This document shows positions 46,277-57,990 of a DNA stretch of 64,000 nucleotides, in pieces (positions within the stretch are counted from its first letter, which is position 1; the number at the start of each line of letters is the position of its first letter). This stretch comes from Cryptomeria japonica. Lineage: Eukaryota; Streptophyta; Pinopsida; Cupressales; Cupressaceae. The stretch lies in NCBI RefSeq assembly GCF_030272615.1, contig NC_081415.1, positions 505,067,373-505,131,372 of the forward strand, read 5' to 3'. Both the position numbers and the translations under genes were made by a program. The notes beneath the pieces were generated by a model that did not search any database, was not told where the DNA came from, and saw nothing but the letters and a program-made list of their open reading frames with translations.

Positions 46277-47010
46277 ATGGTGAGCACATTAGGAAGAGTG
46301 GACATTGAGAAATTCAATGGAAGCAACTACAAGTTATGAAAACTCGAGATGGAAGACCTATTGGTTGATAGAGACCTCTGGGTTGTATTGTTTGGATCAA
46401 AACCATCAGGTATGAAACAAGAAGATTGGGATCTCATAGATAGGAAGGCCAAAGGGTTGATCACATTATGTCTTGCAAATTATGTTCTCTTGAATGTTCA
46501 TGAGGAGAAGACAACAACTTCTTTGTGGAAAAAACTTGGTGATATTTATTAGGGAAAGTCTCTAGTAAATAAGTTGTTCCCGAGGAAGAAGTTATGGTCC
46601 TTGAAGATGAGTGAAGGGACATTTGTGGCAGATCATTTAAATTCTTTCAACATGATTGCTGCACAGTTAACTTCTATGGGAGATAAAATTAAGGATGAGG
46701 CCATTGTATGCTTCTGTTGTGTTCCTTGCTGAACACATGGGACCATTTGGTGATGGCTATTGGGAGTACAACAACCACTTTCAAAATGGAGGATGTGGTT
46801 TCTTCGCTTCTTTCAGAAGAGGCACAGAGGAAATATTCTAAAATGGCCAAGGAGGCCCTTGTTGTTCGAGGTAGATCAAAAGAGAAAGGTAAACAAAAGG
46901 ACAAGAAGTCCAAATCCAAATCAAGGGAGAGATCAAAATCTCCTAGGAAGAAGTCCAAGGTGAAATGCTGGAATTATGGGAAGACTAGCCATATCTGGAA
47001 GGATTGTAAA
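46277..47010 (+). pseudogene. Copia gag with nucleocapsid zinc knuckle
   Basis: ATG at 46277 opens MVSTLGRVDIEKFNGSNY, the usual Copia gag start. A stop follows at once, then DLLVDRDLWVVLFG and TTTSLWKKLGDIY to a stop near 46550, then frame changes into the ORF from 46708. A basic stretch (KSKSKSRERSKSPRKKSK) precedes the zinc knuckle CWNYGKTSHIWKDC (46966-47007), where the second Cys is Tyr, so metal binding should fail. Confidence 0.88.
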
Positions 47011-47516
47011 GGGGATACAAATAAGAAGAAGAAGAACTCTTCTGATACCGAATCTTCTCATAGTGATGCAAATTCCTTCATTGTTGCCTTGGCAACACAG
47101 ATAGCTGATAATGTCTGGTTGATCGACTCTGGTGCATCTTTCCACATGACATCTCATAGAGAATGGTTCTCTAGGTATGAAGAGTATGATGGTGGAAAGG
47201 TTTACCTGCTAGTGATTCATCTCTTGAAATTGTTGGTCGAGGAAGAGTTAGAATTCAGTTCCTTGGTGGAAGAATGAAGGGAATTGATGGCGTAATGCAC
47301 ATGCCAAGTTTGGCTCGTAACTTGCTTTTTGTTAGTAAGTTGAATGATGCTGGTGTACAAGTATTATTCTCAGGTGGTGGCTCTAAGATGACTAGAGGCT
47401 CTATAGTGCTGGCTAAGGGTGCAAGGATTGGTACTTTGTTCAACTTGGATGCACACTTTGATCAATGTAACAATGTCTCTGGAAAGTCAGACAAGGCTAC
47501 CTAGAAGAAGAATATA
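47011..47516 (+). pseudogene. Copia aspartic protease region
   Basis: NVWLIDSGASFHMT carries the catalytic DSG (47125-47133). A frameshift near 47275 leads to MKGIDGVMHMPSLARNLLFV and SKLNDAGVQVLFSGG, standard for Copia protease and the linker after it. Cleaves the polyprotein. Confidence 0.88.
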
Positions 47517-47554
47517 GCATGTTCAATGGAGGTTAAACTTCCTGCTGAGAAAAA

Positions 47555-48330
47555 ATGCTTTGGCATCATAGACTCGGTCACATAGGATAGAAGGGCTTAA
47601 AAGCTCTGAAAAATAAGAGTCTTGTTGAGGGGCTCGATGATTGTAACCTTGAATTTGAATTTTGTGAACATTGTAGATATGGAAAGAAACATCGTGCTTC
47701 ATTCTATTCTAGTCACCATAAATCTTCAGGTTTACTGGATTATATTCACTCTGTTGTATTTGGTCTAGTTAATGTTCCTTTGTTGTTGAATTCTAGATAT
47801 TATGTTTCTTCTATAGATGATTAGTCGAGAAGGTCATTTATGCATTTTCTAAAAAATAAATCAAAAGTTTTCAATTAGTTTAAGGATTTTAAAACGCTAG
47901 TTGAAAACTAGAAAGGTAGGAAAATTAAATGCCTAAGGACTGATAATGGTAGTGAGTTTTGTCCAGCAAAATTTAATCAATATTGCAAAGACCATGGAAT
48001 TAAAAGGCATAAGACCACAACTTACACTCCACAACAAAATGGAGTTGTTGAAAGGTTGAATAGAAAGTTGATAGAAAAGGTGAGAAGCATGTTGAGTAGT
48101 GCTAGTCTGGAGCAGAATTTCTAGGCCGAGGCTGTGTCTACAACATGTTATTTACAAAATAGATCTCCCACTTCAGCGTTGGTGGATAAAACACACATGG
48201 AAGCATGGTCTGGTAAGAAGCCCTCTTTGAGATATGTTTGTGTCTTTGGTTGTAAGGCATATGCTTAAGTGCTTGATGTAAGTAGATCTAAGTTGGATAA
48301 TAAAGTTGTTAAGTGTATCTTTAATTTTTG
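47555..48330 (+). pseudogene. Copia GAG-pre-integrase and integrase
   Basis: MLWHHRLGHIG with a following stop, CEHCRYGKKHR (zinc-binding HHCC), then the core. The first Asp of DYIHSDVWG is Val here (DYIHSVVFG), the second Asp is in TDNGSEF (about 47940-47960), and the Glu in NGVVERLNRKL (48041-48060). At least six stops, mostly TAG. Inserts cDNA into the genome in active relatives; catalytically dead here. Confidence 0.9.
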
Positions 48331-48649
48331 GCTACAACTTGGGAGTGAAAGGATACAAGCTTTGGAATCCGGTGACTGAGAAGGTATTGTACAATGGTAG
48401 TGTAAGCTTCCATGAGATGAAGACCACCTCAATTGATATGTAGTTTGAAAAGACAAAAAAGAGGAAGAAGAAGTTGAAATTCCTCTAACTCTAGAAAAGG
48501 AGGAACTTCAAACTCCATGTGTACCTCAAATTGAGGAGAGCTCAATCAGCTCTGACAATTCTGGTCAAGAAGAAGAACAAGAACCTCCACCTCAGCCATT
48601 GAGGAGGTCTACATGAGAGAGAAGACAACCTGATAGGTATGGTTTCTCA
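48331..48649 (+). pseudogene. Copia integrase-RT linker
   Basis: Frame-broken. An acidic, Ser/Glu/Pro-rich stretch (ESSISSDNSGQEEEQEPPPQ) is readable near 48535-48600, as in the variable linker of Copia polyproteins. Confidence 0.7.
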
Positions 48650-49525
48650 TTGTTGGATACTAATTGTGCCTTTTCTTTGGTTACTAACACTAATGAGCCT
48701 AAGACTGTGAAAGAGGAAATACAAATGCCTAATTCAAATTCCTGGTTGGAGGCCATGAACGAAGAAATGGCTTCGCTAAAGAAGAATGAAACCTGGGATC
48801 CAGTGCCCTTTCCTAAAGGTAGAAGACCTGTTGGCTACAAATGGGTATTTTAAAAGAAAATTGGTCTTGATGGTAGTGTGGAAAAGTATAAAACCATATT
48901 AATTGCAAAGGGATATTCCCAAGTTGAGGGAATTGATTATGGAGAAATATTTTCTCCTATAGAAAAGCTGACATCTATTAGATTTCTTTTGTCACTTGCA
49001 GCAGCATATGACTTTGAGATCAAACAAATGGATGTGAAGATGATGTTCCTTTTTGGCGATTTGGAGAAAGAGATTTATATGTCCTAGCCTAAGCATTTTG
49101 TGATAAAAGGCAAAGAATCCTTGGTTTGTATGTTGAAAAAGTCTCTCTATGGTTTGAAAAAGTCACCTAGAATGTGGTACTAGAATTTTGACACCTTTGT
49201 GTTGTCTATGGGATTTGTAAGATCTAAATCTGATCATTGTGTGCATTAAAAAACTGAGAATGATCATGTACTTATCATTTCTTTGTATGTGGATGATATG
49301 TTGTTCATTGGGAATGATAAGGGTTTGATTTCTGAGTTAAAATCTCAGTTGTCAACACGACTTGAAATGAAAGATTTAGGTGCAGCTAGGTATATTTTGG
49401 AGATGGATATCAATAGGGATAGAAAGAATAGAAATCTTTGGCTCAATCAGAGCAAGTACATTAGTATTGTCCTGGATAGATTTAACATGTCAGATTGCAA
49501 GCAGTTAGTAGTTCCAGTATTATAG
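48650..49525 (+). pseudogene. Copia reverse transcriptase
   Basis: WLEAMNEEMASLKKNETWD, GYKWVF, AKGYSQVEGIDYGEIFSP, the first catalytic Asp in QMDVKMMFLFGDLEKEIYM, KSLYGLKKSPRMWY, and the YVDD box at 49286-49297, then EMKDLGAARYILEMDI. Stops at about 48852 (TAA), 49085 (TAG), 49183 and 49249, and the end at 49523-49525. Motif set and spacing are those of Tork-type Copia RT. Confidence 0.93.
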
Positions 49526-50277
49526 GGAACGAAACTCTCAATTGAAGCTTGTCCAAAATCTCCTTCTAAGATGGAGGACATGGCCAAGGTTCCTTATGCA
49601 AGTGCATTTGGAAGCCTAATGTATGCAATGGTTTGTACAAGGCCAAACATTGCCCAAGCAGTGGGAGTACTAAGCCGATTTATGGAAAATCCAGGAAGGC
49701 CGCATTGGGATGTTGTGAAGAGAGTGTTTAGATACCTGAAAGGTACCTCTTAGTACACTTTGTGTTACCATGGAAATTTGGTTGGATCGTAGAGGACTAT
49801 TAGCTTCAGGGATATGTGGATTCTAATTGGGTAAGGGACATTGACATCAGAAGATCCACTAGTGGATATATATTCACGTTGAATGGTGGTGCAATTAGTT
49901 GGATGATCAAGCGACAAGTTGTAGTTGCTTTATCTACTACAGAGGCAGAGTACACGACAACAACTCGTGCCTGTCAAGAGGTTGTTTGGCTTAAGCGTTT
50001 ATGTTCTAATATTGGGTTTAACGTAGGAAAGTTTTCTATTTGTTGCTACAGTCAGAATGACATTTGCTTTGTGAAAAATCCCACTTTCCATGCTAAGACA
50101 AAACATGTTGATGTGCAGTATTACTTTGTCTGTGACATGGTGGAAGATGAAAAGGTTAATCTAGAAAAGGTGGATACTCTGAAGAATGTTGTGGATGCGT
50201 TGATGAAACCTATGAGTACAACTAAGTTCAAATGGTGTGCCAATTCAATGGGCCTTGGAGCCCATGATTCTCACTAA
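49526..50277 (+). pseudogene. Copia RNase H and C-terminus
   Basis: PYASAFGSLMYAM and VLSRFMENPGRPHWD precede a stop at about 49753. DSNWVRDIDIRRSTSGYIF, AISWMIKRQVVVALSTTEAE with the catalytic Glu, and VWLKRL follow. KHVDVQYYFVCDMV is near the end, with a stop at 50275-50277. Shortly afterwards comes the polypurine tract. Order and motifs are typical. Confidence 0.92.
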
Positions 50278-50314
50278 TCACTAAGTGTTATGGAGATACC
50301 AGTAAGTTCTTCAT

Positions 50315-50326
50315 CAAGTGAGAGAA
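50315..50326 (+). promoter_or_regulatory. Copia polypurine tract
   Basis: CAAGTGAGAGAA immediately before the 3' LTR; primes plus-strand synthesis. Confidence 0.8.
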
Positions 50327-51707
50327 TGTTCAGAATGGGTGTCTCAAACTTACTGGTTGAAATCTCAAACAGATGTAACTTCATCTCTGAAATGAGTAGT
50401 TCGGTGTGGTTAACTTTCATGTTATTGATCATCTTTGAAGGGAACTAAATAACCTTTGTGTTATTGACAAAGCAGTTGAATAACCTTCGTGTTATATACC
50501 CGATTGTGAAGCAGTGTGCAGAGTGTTGTGGGATAGCGGGGAAAGAAACTAAGTCCTTTTTGTTTAACCCCATAATGTGACAAAGGTGCGACAAATAGGG
50601 TCATGGGATAGCAGGATGAAGGAGACTTGGTATTCATCGCGCCACCCCATGGGACTCTAAGGGTCCAGTAAGAGGACTTGTAGGATAGCAGAAGATGGTT
50701 TGCTTTGTCTTCCCCACCACCCCGCAAGGGTTTTCTTGTGACCGACAGTGTAGTGTAGGGTAAAGACAGAGGGCAAAGAGATAGTTCCTCCCACCATCCT
50801 GCATGACACTAAGGACCCAATAAGAAGACATGCGGGATAGTGGAAGATGGATGACTAGTCTTCCCCACCATCTCGCCAGGGGTGTCTAGAGAGGAAAAAA
50901 GTAGTGCAGGGTAAAGACAAGGGCATAGGGAAGGCTCTTCCCACCACCCCACACAATGAACAACAGTCAGATGAAGATGTTGCAGGATAACAAGGAAACA
51001 AGGAGATTTGCTTTCCCCACCATGATCTGAGGGTTCTCGAGGAGTTGTGCGGGCTAACTAAGGGAACATGAGACATGCTCATCCTGCCATCCTGCAATGA
51101 TGCCAAAAGTTATTTCGCTGACAAATTGAGCCAAAAGTGACAAAAGTGGGGACCACGATCGAATGTGAAGTGACTTGTTGAGTTGTCTACATACAATTGG
51201 TGGAAACTGGAATGACTTAGAGGAAGCTAAAGCAGTAGAGATAACATGTTGTGCTATTGACAATATGAGGAAGTTTGACAGCTAGTAACTGAGTCGAACT
51301 ATTTTTTGATAGAGACATATAAACGTCTGGAAAACGGTTGAAGAGTATATTGGTTGATCGTGCTGGATGATTGGTAATGTTGAATTGAAAAGTCGATTGT
51401 GAACATAATCTTCTGAACTATTACTACTTGAACAAAGACCAAATCAAAGCTTGAAAATCTATAACTTGTATGTAAATTATTTTTAATGTAATACAAGAGA
51501 TTGCTTTGGTGTGTGGGTTTTTCACTCGTAAGGGTTATCCCATGTGCATTCTGGTGTACTACTTTGTGATTGTGTTTTTTGTTGCTTTGTTTATCTTGTA
51601 TTGTGTATCTTAAGTTTCTATAATTTGAATTGAAACACACATATATGCTTTTCTCCTCTAAGAAATTAACATTTGGAAGGTGTTTTCCGCACTCTGCTTT
51701 CCTTACA
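50327..51707 (+). repeat. Copia 3' LTR
   Basis: 1381 bp, TGTTCAGAATGGG ... TTTCCTTACA. About 50 bp longer than the 5' LTR, mainly through extra sequence around 51095-51175. Carries the same 75-bp series. Confidence 0.92.
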
Positions 51708-51712
51708 GTAGG

Positions 51713-53725
51713 CATAGACCTAAAAAATGACAATTCTTACACAACCATAATAGCAAGGGCCCTGTTCACAGTGCATAGAGCATACATAGTCACAATGAGG
51801 CTCATAGCATCGATAATATTGGTCACAAGGACAAAGCCTAAAAGTGCGGTCCCAAGCATGGGAATAGTAAAAAAAAGAAAGAGCAGAGCAACCTATATGA
51901 ACAAGGTTGCAGTCCTAGGTAGCCATTAAGGAAGAAATCAATAACCTTAGAGAAGCAATATGCCTTATTACATTCACACATAACAAAAAAGACTTAAAGA
52001 GCATAATGGAGTACAAGGTGAGGACATTTGGGATTGCAATGATGAAGACACTAAAGCAAGAGTATAGGCAACCATGAGGTTTGTTTGTTTTCATCAAGTG
52101 TCTAAGTTTGGTTAACAAGTTTGCATAATGCTAATGTTTGAAATGGATGATCCATAGATCCCTCTCCACTTAGAAGTTTCAAAAATGCTACAAGGGGTAA
52201 ATTCTTATGAAGGGGGCAATCAATTCCAAAGCCATTAATGCTTTGTACTATTAAGAGTATCATGTACATAGAGACTCATAGTATGGTACTAAATGATAGT
52301 GATCTTATCATTGCAAGCAAGTAGAATGGGCAGCAAAAAAAGTCTATAGAGGTCAAGAGATGAAGTCTACACTTAGTCATGCTAAGGACAGAAAAGCTGA
52401 GACAATGCACATAGCAATGGTCTCAACCAAAAAGTGACAGTTTGAAGGTTTCTCAGAGCAATAGTGCAACTTAGAGATCAATAGGGTTATGATAGAGATA
52501 ATGATTAAAAGCATGTGTATAGTCAAGGTAGCATTAAAGAATGAAGGCATATCTGATTCAAGAGAATAGTAAGTCTTCATTTACAATCATAGGGGAATTC
52601 ATAAAGAGCTTGTGACCAAAGTAAATGCTGCCAACTATTTGAATTTGAAATTCAAATTAATCTTAAATGTAAACCCAAGTTCAATATTTCAAAAAACAAG
52701 TCACAAGGGGTGACCAAAGATAAAATCCCATGTTTTGAGGAGGTTGTTGAGGCCAAAACAACAGTCTACCCTTTTTTTGAAGGCCCCCAAGGGTGACACA
52801 TCAGTTGAGGAGAGTTTTGAGGTAGTTGTCAACAAGTAAACTCTAGTTTTGGTCCTGATTTTGGGGGGTTTTCAACTCCATCCACCCAACAACTGAGTTT
52901 TTAAAATTCACAATCAGTTGACACCTAATTTTGAGGAGGAGCAGTCAACAACTCAATCAAAGGTAGCCAAGCATTTCAATTTTTCAAATGTTGGAGCCTT
53001 TTTTACTATATGGCCCTCTTCTCCCTTCTTTCTTCTCTAGTTCTCGGTCCTTTCTTGGCTATAGTAGGAAGTGGATTCTTTGTAACTCGTTCCTTATGAG
53101 ATTTACAGTCATTTTAGAAGTTTTTTCAGACTTGTAATGAAACCAATTTCTTGATATTCAATAAAAAATTGAGTTCCTCTTCAAGCTTTTTTGTCTAAGT
53201 GTTGTTTGTGAGCATTTTGATAAAGATTTTGTGATTTTTATGCAAAATCCTTCATTTTTATCTTTTTCCTTCCAATGTTTAATTCAAGAAGAACATGTAT
53301 GGTGCAGGTCTTTGACTGTGTTTTCATGTTTTGTTGAATGTAAGTTATGAAAACAACCTTTGTTTTCTTTCAAACAAATAACACACATTAAACCTCTCAT
53401 TTGAAACATTATTGAAGGTATGCATATTTGAATTGTGAGCCGATCTAGCTTCATTATATGAGTATTTTGTAAGATCAGTAGCAGGACAAGTCTCTTTATC
53501 CATAGGTGCATCACCTTCTTAGTCAATAGTTTCAATTTTAGAAGCATCCTTTTATCCCTTTTCTCAAGTCAAATATCATTAGTTTTAGGATATCAAAAGG
53601 GGAGCCAACCCATAATCTAGAGGTCTAATCTCACTATCGGATACCCAAAGCTTAAGAGTATTCCCATGTTGCACGGGATTGCAGATTTTTCATCTTTGCA
53701 TCAGGTGCAAATCACTGTGACAACA
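51713..53725. other. Right half of insert B carrier
   Basis: Continuation of 41989-44841 after the Copia element. No recognisable protein. Around 52980-53180 TACTATATGGCCC, CTTGTAATGAAACC and TTCAATAAAAAATTGAG look like promoter and polyadenylation sequence of an LTR on the plus strand. Ends in CACTGTGACAACA. Confidence 0.5.
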
Positions 53726-53730
53726 AGTAT

Positions 53731-54760
53731 CTTCGAGATGAGACGCATGTTCTAATCAGTTCAAGCCAACCTTTATCAAATCCAAATTTATTTAGTACTA
53801 GTAGTAAAAATTCCCAATTAACATGGTCATATGCCTTGCATACATCAGGTTTTATTATCATCTCCCTCTTTTTATTAGCCTTGATGGGGTATATTGTCTC
53901 TGATCCCAATATTATACTATCTATAATTTCACATCCTAGAGTGAAACCATTTTGTTCCTCTATAGTTAACTTACCCATTACTATTTCTAGGTGGTTGGCA
54001 ATGGCTTTTGTCACAAATTTATATATAGTATTGCACAATGAAATTGATTTGTAGTTTGTCATAGTTTCACATAGCCTTTTTTTGGAATAAGTATGATGGC
54101 TATGTTGTTCATATCTTTGACAAATTTTTTACTTTTTCATATGTCTTCTACCAACTTGTGTATATCCTTCCCCAAAAATTGCCAGCACTTCTGGAAGAAC
54201 TTGGTCGATAGTCCATCTGACCTCAGTGGCTTGTCTAGATGTATTTGAAAGGTGGAAGTCTAAATTTCTTCAAAGGAGAAAGGTCTTGTCAACTGCAAAT
54301 TATCATCTATCCTGACTACATTCAGAATGACTTCCAATACATCATTCAATGAATTAGAGGCCCTATTATCTCCTCCACCCAATAGTTCTTGAAAGTATTT
54401 TGTTGCCGCATTTCTTATACCTGCTCTATCTCTACACCAATTCCCATCACTCATTTTCACACCATCTATTCTATTGGCTGATCTCTTTGTTGCGAATGAG
54501 ATTTGAAAATATTTGATATTTGAATCTCCAAATGTTACCCAAGCTTCTTGAGACTTCTCTCTCTAGTACTTGACTCTTATCTTGCAAGAATCTCAGATAG
54601 TTTTGCCTTTAAATATTTTTCTTTGAGATAGTCCTCATTAAACATACCATATTTTATGGCCTTTTCATTCAAACAACTTAATTCATTTTCAACAGCTATT
54701 TTCTCAACATTTTTTTTTTAAAGTTTCCTTATTCCAAATTTTAATTTTATTTTAAATGTA
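53731..54760 (-). pseudogene. LINE B reverse transcriptase, N-terminal part
   Basis: Minus strand from 54765: linker KIKIWNKE, NELSCLNEKAIKYGMF, KMSDGNWCRDRAGI, ATKYFQELLGG, LQLTRPFSFEEI, a broken stretch, then YKSISLCNTIYKFVTKAI, EEQNGF, the first catalytic Asp region KPDVCKAYDHVNWEFLL, and GWLELIRTCVSSRRY at 53731. Continues in frame at 41988. Plant LINE RT motifs throughout. Confidence 0.85.
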
Positions 54761-55813
54761 TTGTATGAACAAAGGGAAACTTACAAGAGAGGCTAGAAGG
54801 TTAGTTAAATCCAAATAAGCATAAAAGCTAAATGAAAACAACAAGCTAACTAGATTATACCTTGCAAGAGAAGATCTCTCGTGTTCCTTTGATTGAGCAA
54901 ATGATGAAGTAGAGGTGCCCTTGTGCTCCACTTGTTTGGATTTTCTCTTCTTGATGGATGTGGAATGCAATCAAATGCATAACAAGATTGGTGGATTAGG
55001 ATTAGTTTTGGATTATGATGGGTGAGGAATGGATAGATTTGGATGAAAAGGGACTTGTTTTGAATGAGGGATTATTTGGATATTATGAGGACAATATGTG
55101 GATACGCTAGAAGAAGATAGAGGAAGAAAGGGGCATCATAAGATTAGAAGAAGATTCCATGTAGTGATTTGTGAGGAAATGAGACTCCAATTTATAGATT
55201 GGAGGAGGCCAATAGAGGGCCAAGATTGATTTTGGTATGAAGGGTTGAGATTGATTTGGGATGGAAGACATGGATCAAGGTGTATTGGGAGAATATAAAA
55301 TTCCTGGGGAAAGGGGAGAGGAATTAAAAATTCCAAAATAAAGGATGTGTGGGAAGACTAAATTGATAAAGGAATTAAAAATTCCTTGGGAAGAGGATTC
55401 ATGGGGAAATTCAAGGAATTTGAATTTCCTTGAAAGGATCAAAGGTGATGTGACATGAGTGGAGGAATATAAAATTGGAGAATAATGATAAGTATGATTA
55501 AGGAAGAATTAATTAGGCTAAGTGGGGATTATAAAAAGTGATTTGTAGGAATCATATGACTTAAGTTAATTAATTAGAGTTAATTAACTAAGAGGAATTA
55601 ATGACACTTAATGATTTGGTTGACTTTAGGAAAATAGAGAAATAATTAATTTATTTGATAAATTAATTATTGGACTATAGATACAAGATTGATTAAATTT
55701 GATTTAATTAACCGTAAGAAGAAGGGAATTAACACAATTAAATTGGTTAATTATGATGATAGGCTTAAATTAATTAAACATTAATTTAATTAATTTTAGG
55801 TGTCTACATTGTA
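54761..55813 (-). mobile_element. Solo Gypsy LTR in LINE B, 1043 bp
   Basis: Element 54766-55808, TSD TTGTA at 54761-54765 and 55809-55813. On the minus strand TGTAGACACCTAAAA ... CCCTTTGTTCA, with a TATA-like CTATAAATTGG about 610 bp from its start. No internal region or second LTR. Removing it joins the LINE frame (KRLQ then YI). Same family as the LTR at 34754-35803. Formed by recombination between the two LTRs of a full element. Confidence 0.92.
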
Positions 55814-55868
55814 GTCTTTTCATAAAGCAAAAACTAAGTGTACCTTTGTAAATATTGCTCTCCTAACA

Positions 55869-56659
55869 TCATTCTTCCAAGCTATTCAATATCAAAGGAT
55901 CATGCCACCACATGCTCTCACATTTGAAGTAGCCATTATTGGGTCTTTTGCTTCTGCCAAGCTCAATTTGTACCGAAAAGTGGTCTGATATTGTGATTGA
56001 AAGAATTTGAATGAAATAGGTCATATTGATGTTCATCCATGATTGCCCCAATAAAAAATCTATCTAACCGCTCTGAGATGTTGGTGAACCCTAATCTCCT
56101 ATTGGTCCACGTGTATTCCCCATTTTTTGGGACTACATCAAATGGGTTATTGTCATCCACAAACTTCCTGAAATCGCTCATCACCCTATTCACTTTTGAG
56201 ATGCTACCACTTTTCTCATTTAAGTCCAAAATCGCATTAAAATCCCCACCAATAATAAAATCTAAATTGTTAACCATCTCTAACTTTTCCTTTATGTTGT
56301 TCTGCAATAACACTTTATCTTTTGTTTGAGTAGGCCCATATACATTAAACATTGTGAATTACTTGTTGATATCACACCACCTGATATAACACATCATCCA
56401 TTGGAAGTTTGATTCTTCTAATCTGGTAACAAACATATTTGGGTTCCAAAGAATGCCAAGTCCTGAATGCACCACTTGAGTCCTGGAAGCAACCTTCCCA
56501 CCTTTTGTAATACTTTAGAAATGCTCTACTATTCTCTTGGTTAATTTTTATTTCTTGTAGCATAATGATATCAACCACACTTTTGTCAAGATAACACTTA
56601 ACTAAGCACCTTTTGTTGGGGGCAGTTAGGCCCCTAACATTCCATGTTAGAATCTTCAT
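55869..56659 (-). pseudogene. LINE B APE-type endonuclease
   Basis: Minus strand: MKILTWNVRGLTAPNKR is the ORF2 start, followed by DIIMLQEIKI with the metal-binding Glu. A frame change near 56360 leads to FNVYGPTQ, IIGGDFNAILDLNEKSG, YTWTNRR, ISERLDRFFI, and after another shift SDHFSVQIEL with the catalytic Asp-His. The full set of plant LINE endonuclease motifs is present but in three frames. It nicks target DNA in active LINEs. Confidence 0.9.
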
Positions 56660-57009
56660 TGGCCCCGAAGGGAGGACTTGGCTCCCTTGGTCATTTTCAG
56701 AATATCAGTTACACAAACTAGACCTTTCTTTGTTGCCTTGTCCTCCCTTTTTTGTTTATTGGATTTCCTTCCTCTTCCTTTTTTTTCTCTTCCCAAGATC
56801 TTATTGGATGACTGGCTAATGGATCTAGGATCCAAAATGTTTAAATCTTCTTCATTATCACCCATATTCTCTAAAGCCCATATGTCCTCTAACTCATTTG
56901 AACATCGTTGACTTCTTCCCCTGCCACTTTTTTATTTTCTTATATTGGCTTCTATGTGTTGCTCGCTAGTATAATTTCTCTATGTTCTTTCACATCGTTT
57001 TCCTTCTAA

Positions 57010-57990
57010 TTATACTCCCATGTTAGAACATCTTGGTTTTATTTGATTGGGTTTGTGCTTGGAGCAGGGGAGGCTAGTCTTGTTTTTGTCTTTGCCAACA
57101 ACATTCCCCTTTGTTGAGTTCACTTGATGCCCTTCAAATTTTTCTTTGGGGATCCATTTTTTAATGGTCTTGGGCTTGATTTTCCATTTTCTCTCCCTAT
57201 GATTTCTTTTCCCACATCTTAAACAATAGTTTTTTTCTTCCTCGATCTCAACTTGTTGAACCCAATGTCTTCCATTTACACATAGCCGGGTCCACTCTAG
57301 AACAATTTTGACCGCAATGATTTTTAGCCTTACATACAAATATGAATTGTCATTGACCAAATCTACGTCTATGTCAATTAGGGTTCCTAATGATCTTCCA
57401 ATATTTTGTAAGCTTTCCTTTGACCAATATTCAATAGGGAGATTATAGAGTTTGAGCCATGTTGGTTTATCATAGGGATCCAGTTTTAATGTATTGAAGT
57501 TGGGGAACCATTTCTACATATACAAAGGATCTTCTTCCATCATCCATAATCCACCTTGTAGTACCTTTTCCCTTTCTTCTATTGCATAAATAACAATAAA
57601 GAAACCTTTCAGAAGGAATTTTGTGATTTCTTGTGTTTTCCAGTTCTCCCAAATCCAGTTTTTAATTATTTTTTTTCAATTGAATCATGGTCCTATGAAT
57701 TTGTAAATTATTGCCAGATCCTCCAGTAAGGTCATGTCAATTTTTGTTTCCTTTAATAGATATATAGTCTAGAGGTCTTTGTGATACTTTTCTAAGTACG
57801 ATGGTTGGTCTGCATCCTCCTTGTGTCTGTTTTCCTTCAAATTATTAGTGTTTGTTTCTTCTTTGCTTAGGGATTTGTCTTTTTTTGTTATTTTCTTACT
57901 TTCCCAATGTGTTTTTGCCATCCTTTTATTTTCCGTGTCTTCCCTTGCCACTTATCTACTCCTTGCGAGCCATATTTTCACCTTGATTGT
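57010..57990 (-). pseudogene. LINE B ORF1 (DUF4283-like with zinc knuckle)
   Basis: Minus strand, starting near 57951-57973: a Lys/Glu-rich N-terminus (ENKRMAKTHWESKKITKKDK), a DUF4283-like region (GFFIVIYAIEERE in one frame, WIMDDGRRSFVYVEMVP in another), VNDNSYLYVRLKII, GRHWVQQVEIEEE, and zinc knuckle CLRCGKRNHRERKW whose last Cys is Trp. ORF1 proteins of plant LINEs bind RNA. Exact start uncertain: ATG 57973 meets a stop after five codons. Confidence 0.78.

Larger units (their letters stand above)
44842..51712 (+). mobile_element. Complete Copia (Tork-like) LTR retrotransposon
   Basis: Element 44847-51707 (6861 bp), TSD GTAGG at 44842-44846 and 51708-51712. 5' LTR 44847-46178, PBS TGGTATCAGAGC at 46181-46192 (initiator tRNA-Met type), gag, protease, integrase, RT, RNase H in Copia order, polypurine tract CAAGTGAGAGAA at 50315-50326, 3' LTR 50327-51707. 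The 5' LTR begins TT instead of TG. The first roughly 235 bp of the LTRs differ at about one position in eight by eye, so the insertion is old. Multiple stops; not autonomous. Confidence 0.93.
41984..53730. mobile_element. Composite 11.7-kb insertion in LINE B (insert B)
   Basis: Flanked by AGTAT at 41984-41988 and 53726-53730, exactly where the LINE frame breaks (minus strand RRY then SIM). The inserted DNA starts TTTTGTCC and ends GTGACAACA, close to the TG...CA ends of an LTR element with one changed base. Without the nested Copia it is about 4.9 kb, with no coding domain I recognise and no clear LTR pair, so it resembles a non-autonomous LTR element (LARD-like) or long LTR remnant. Confidence 0.7.
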
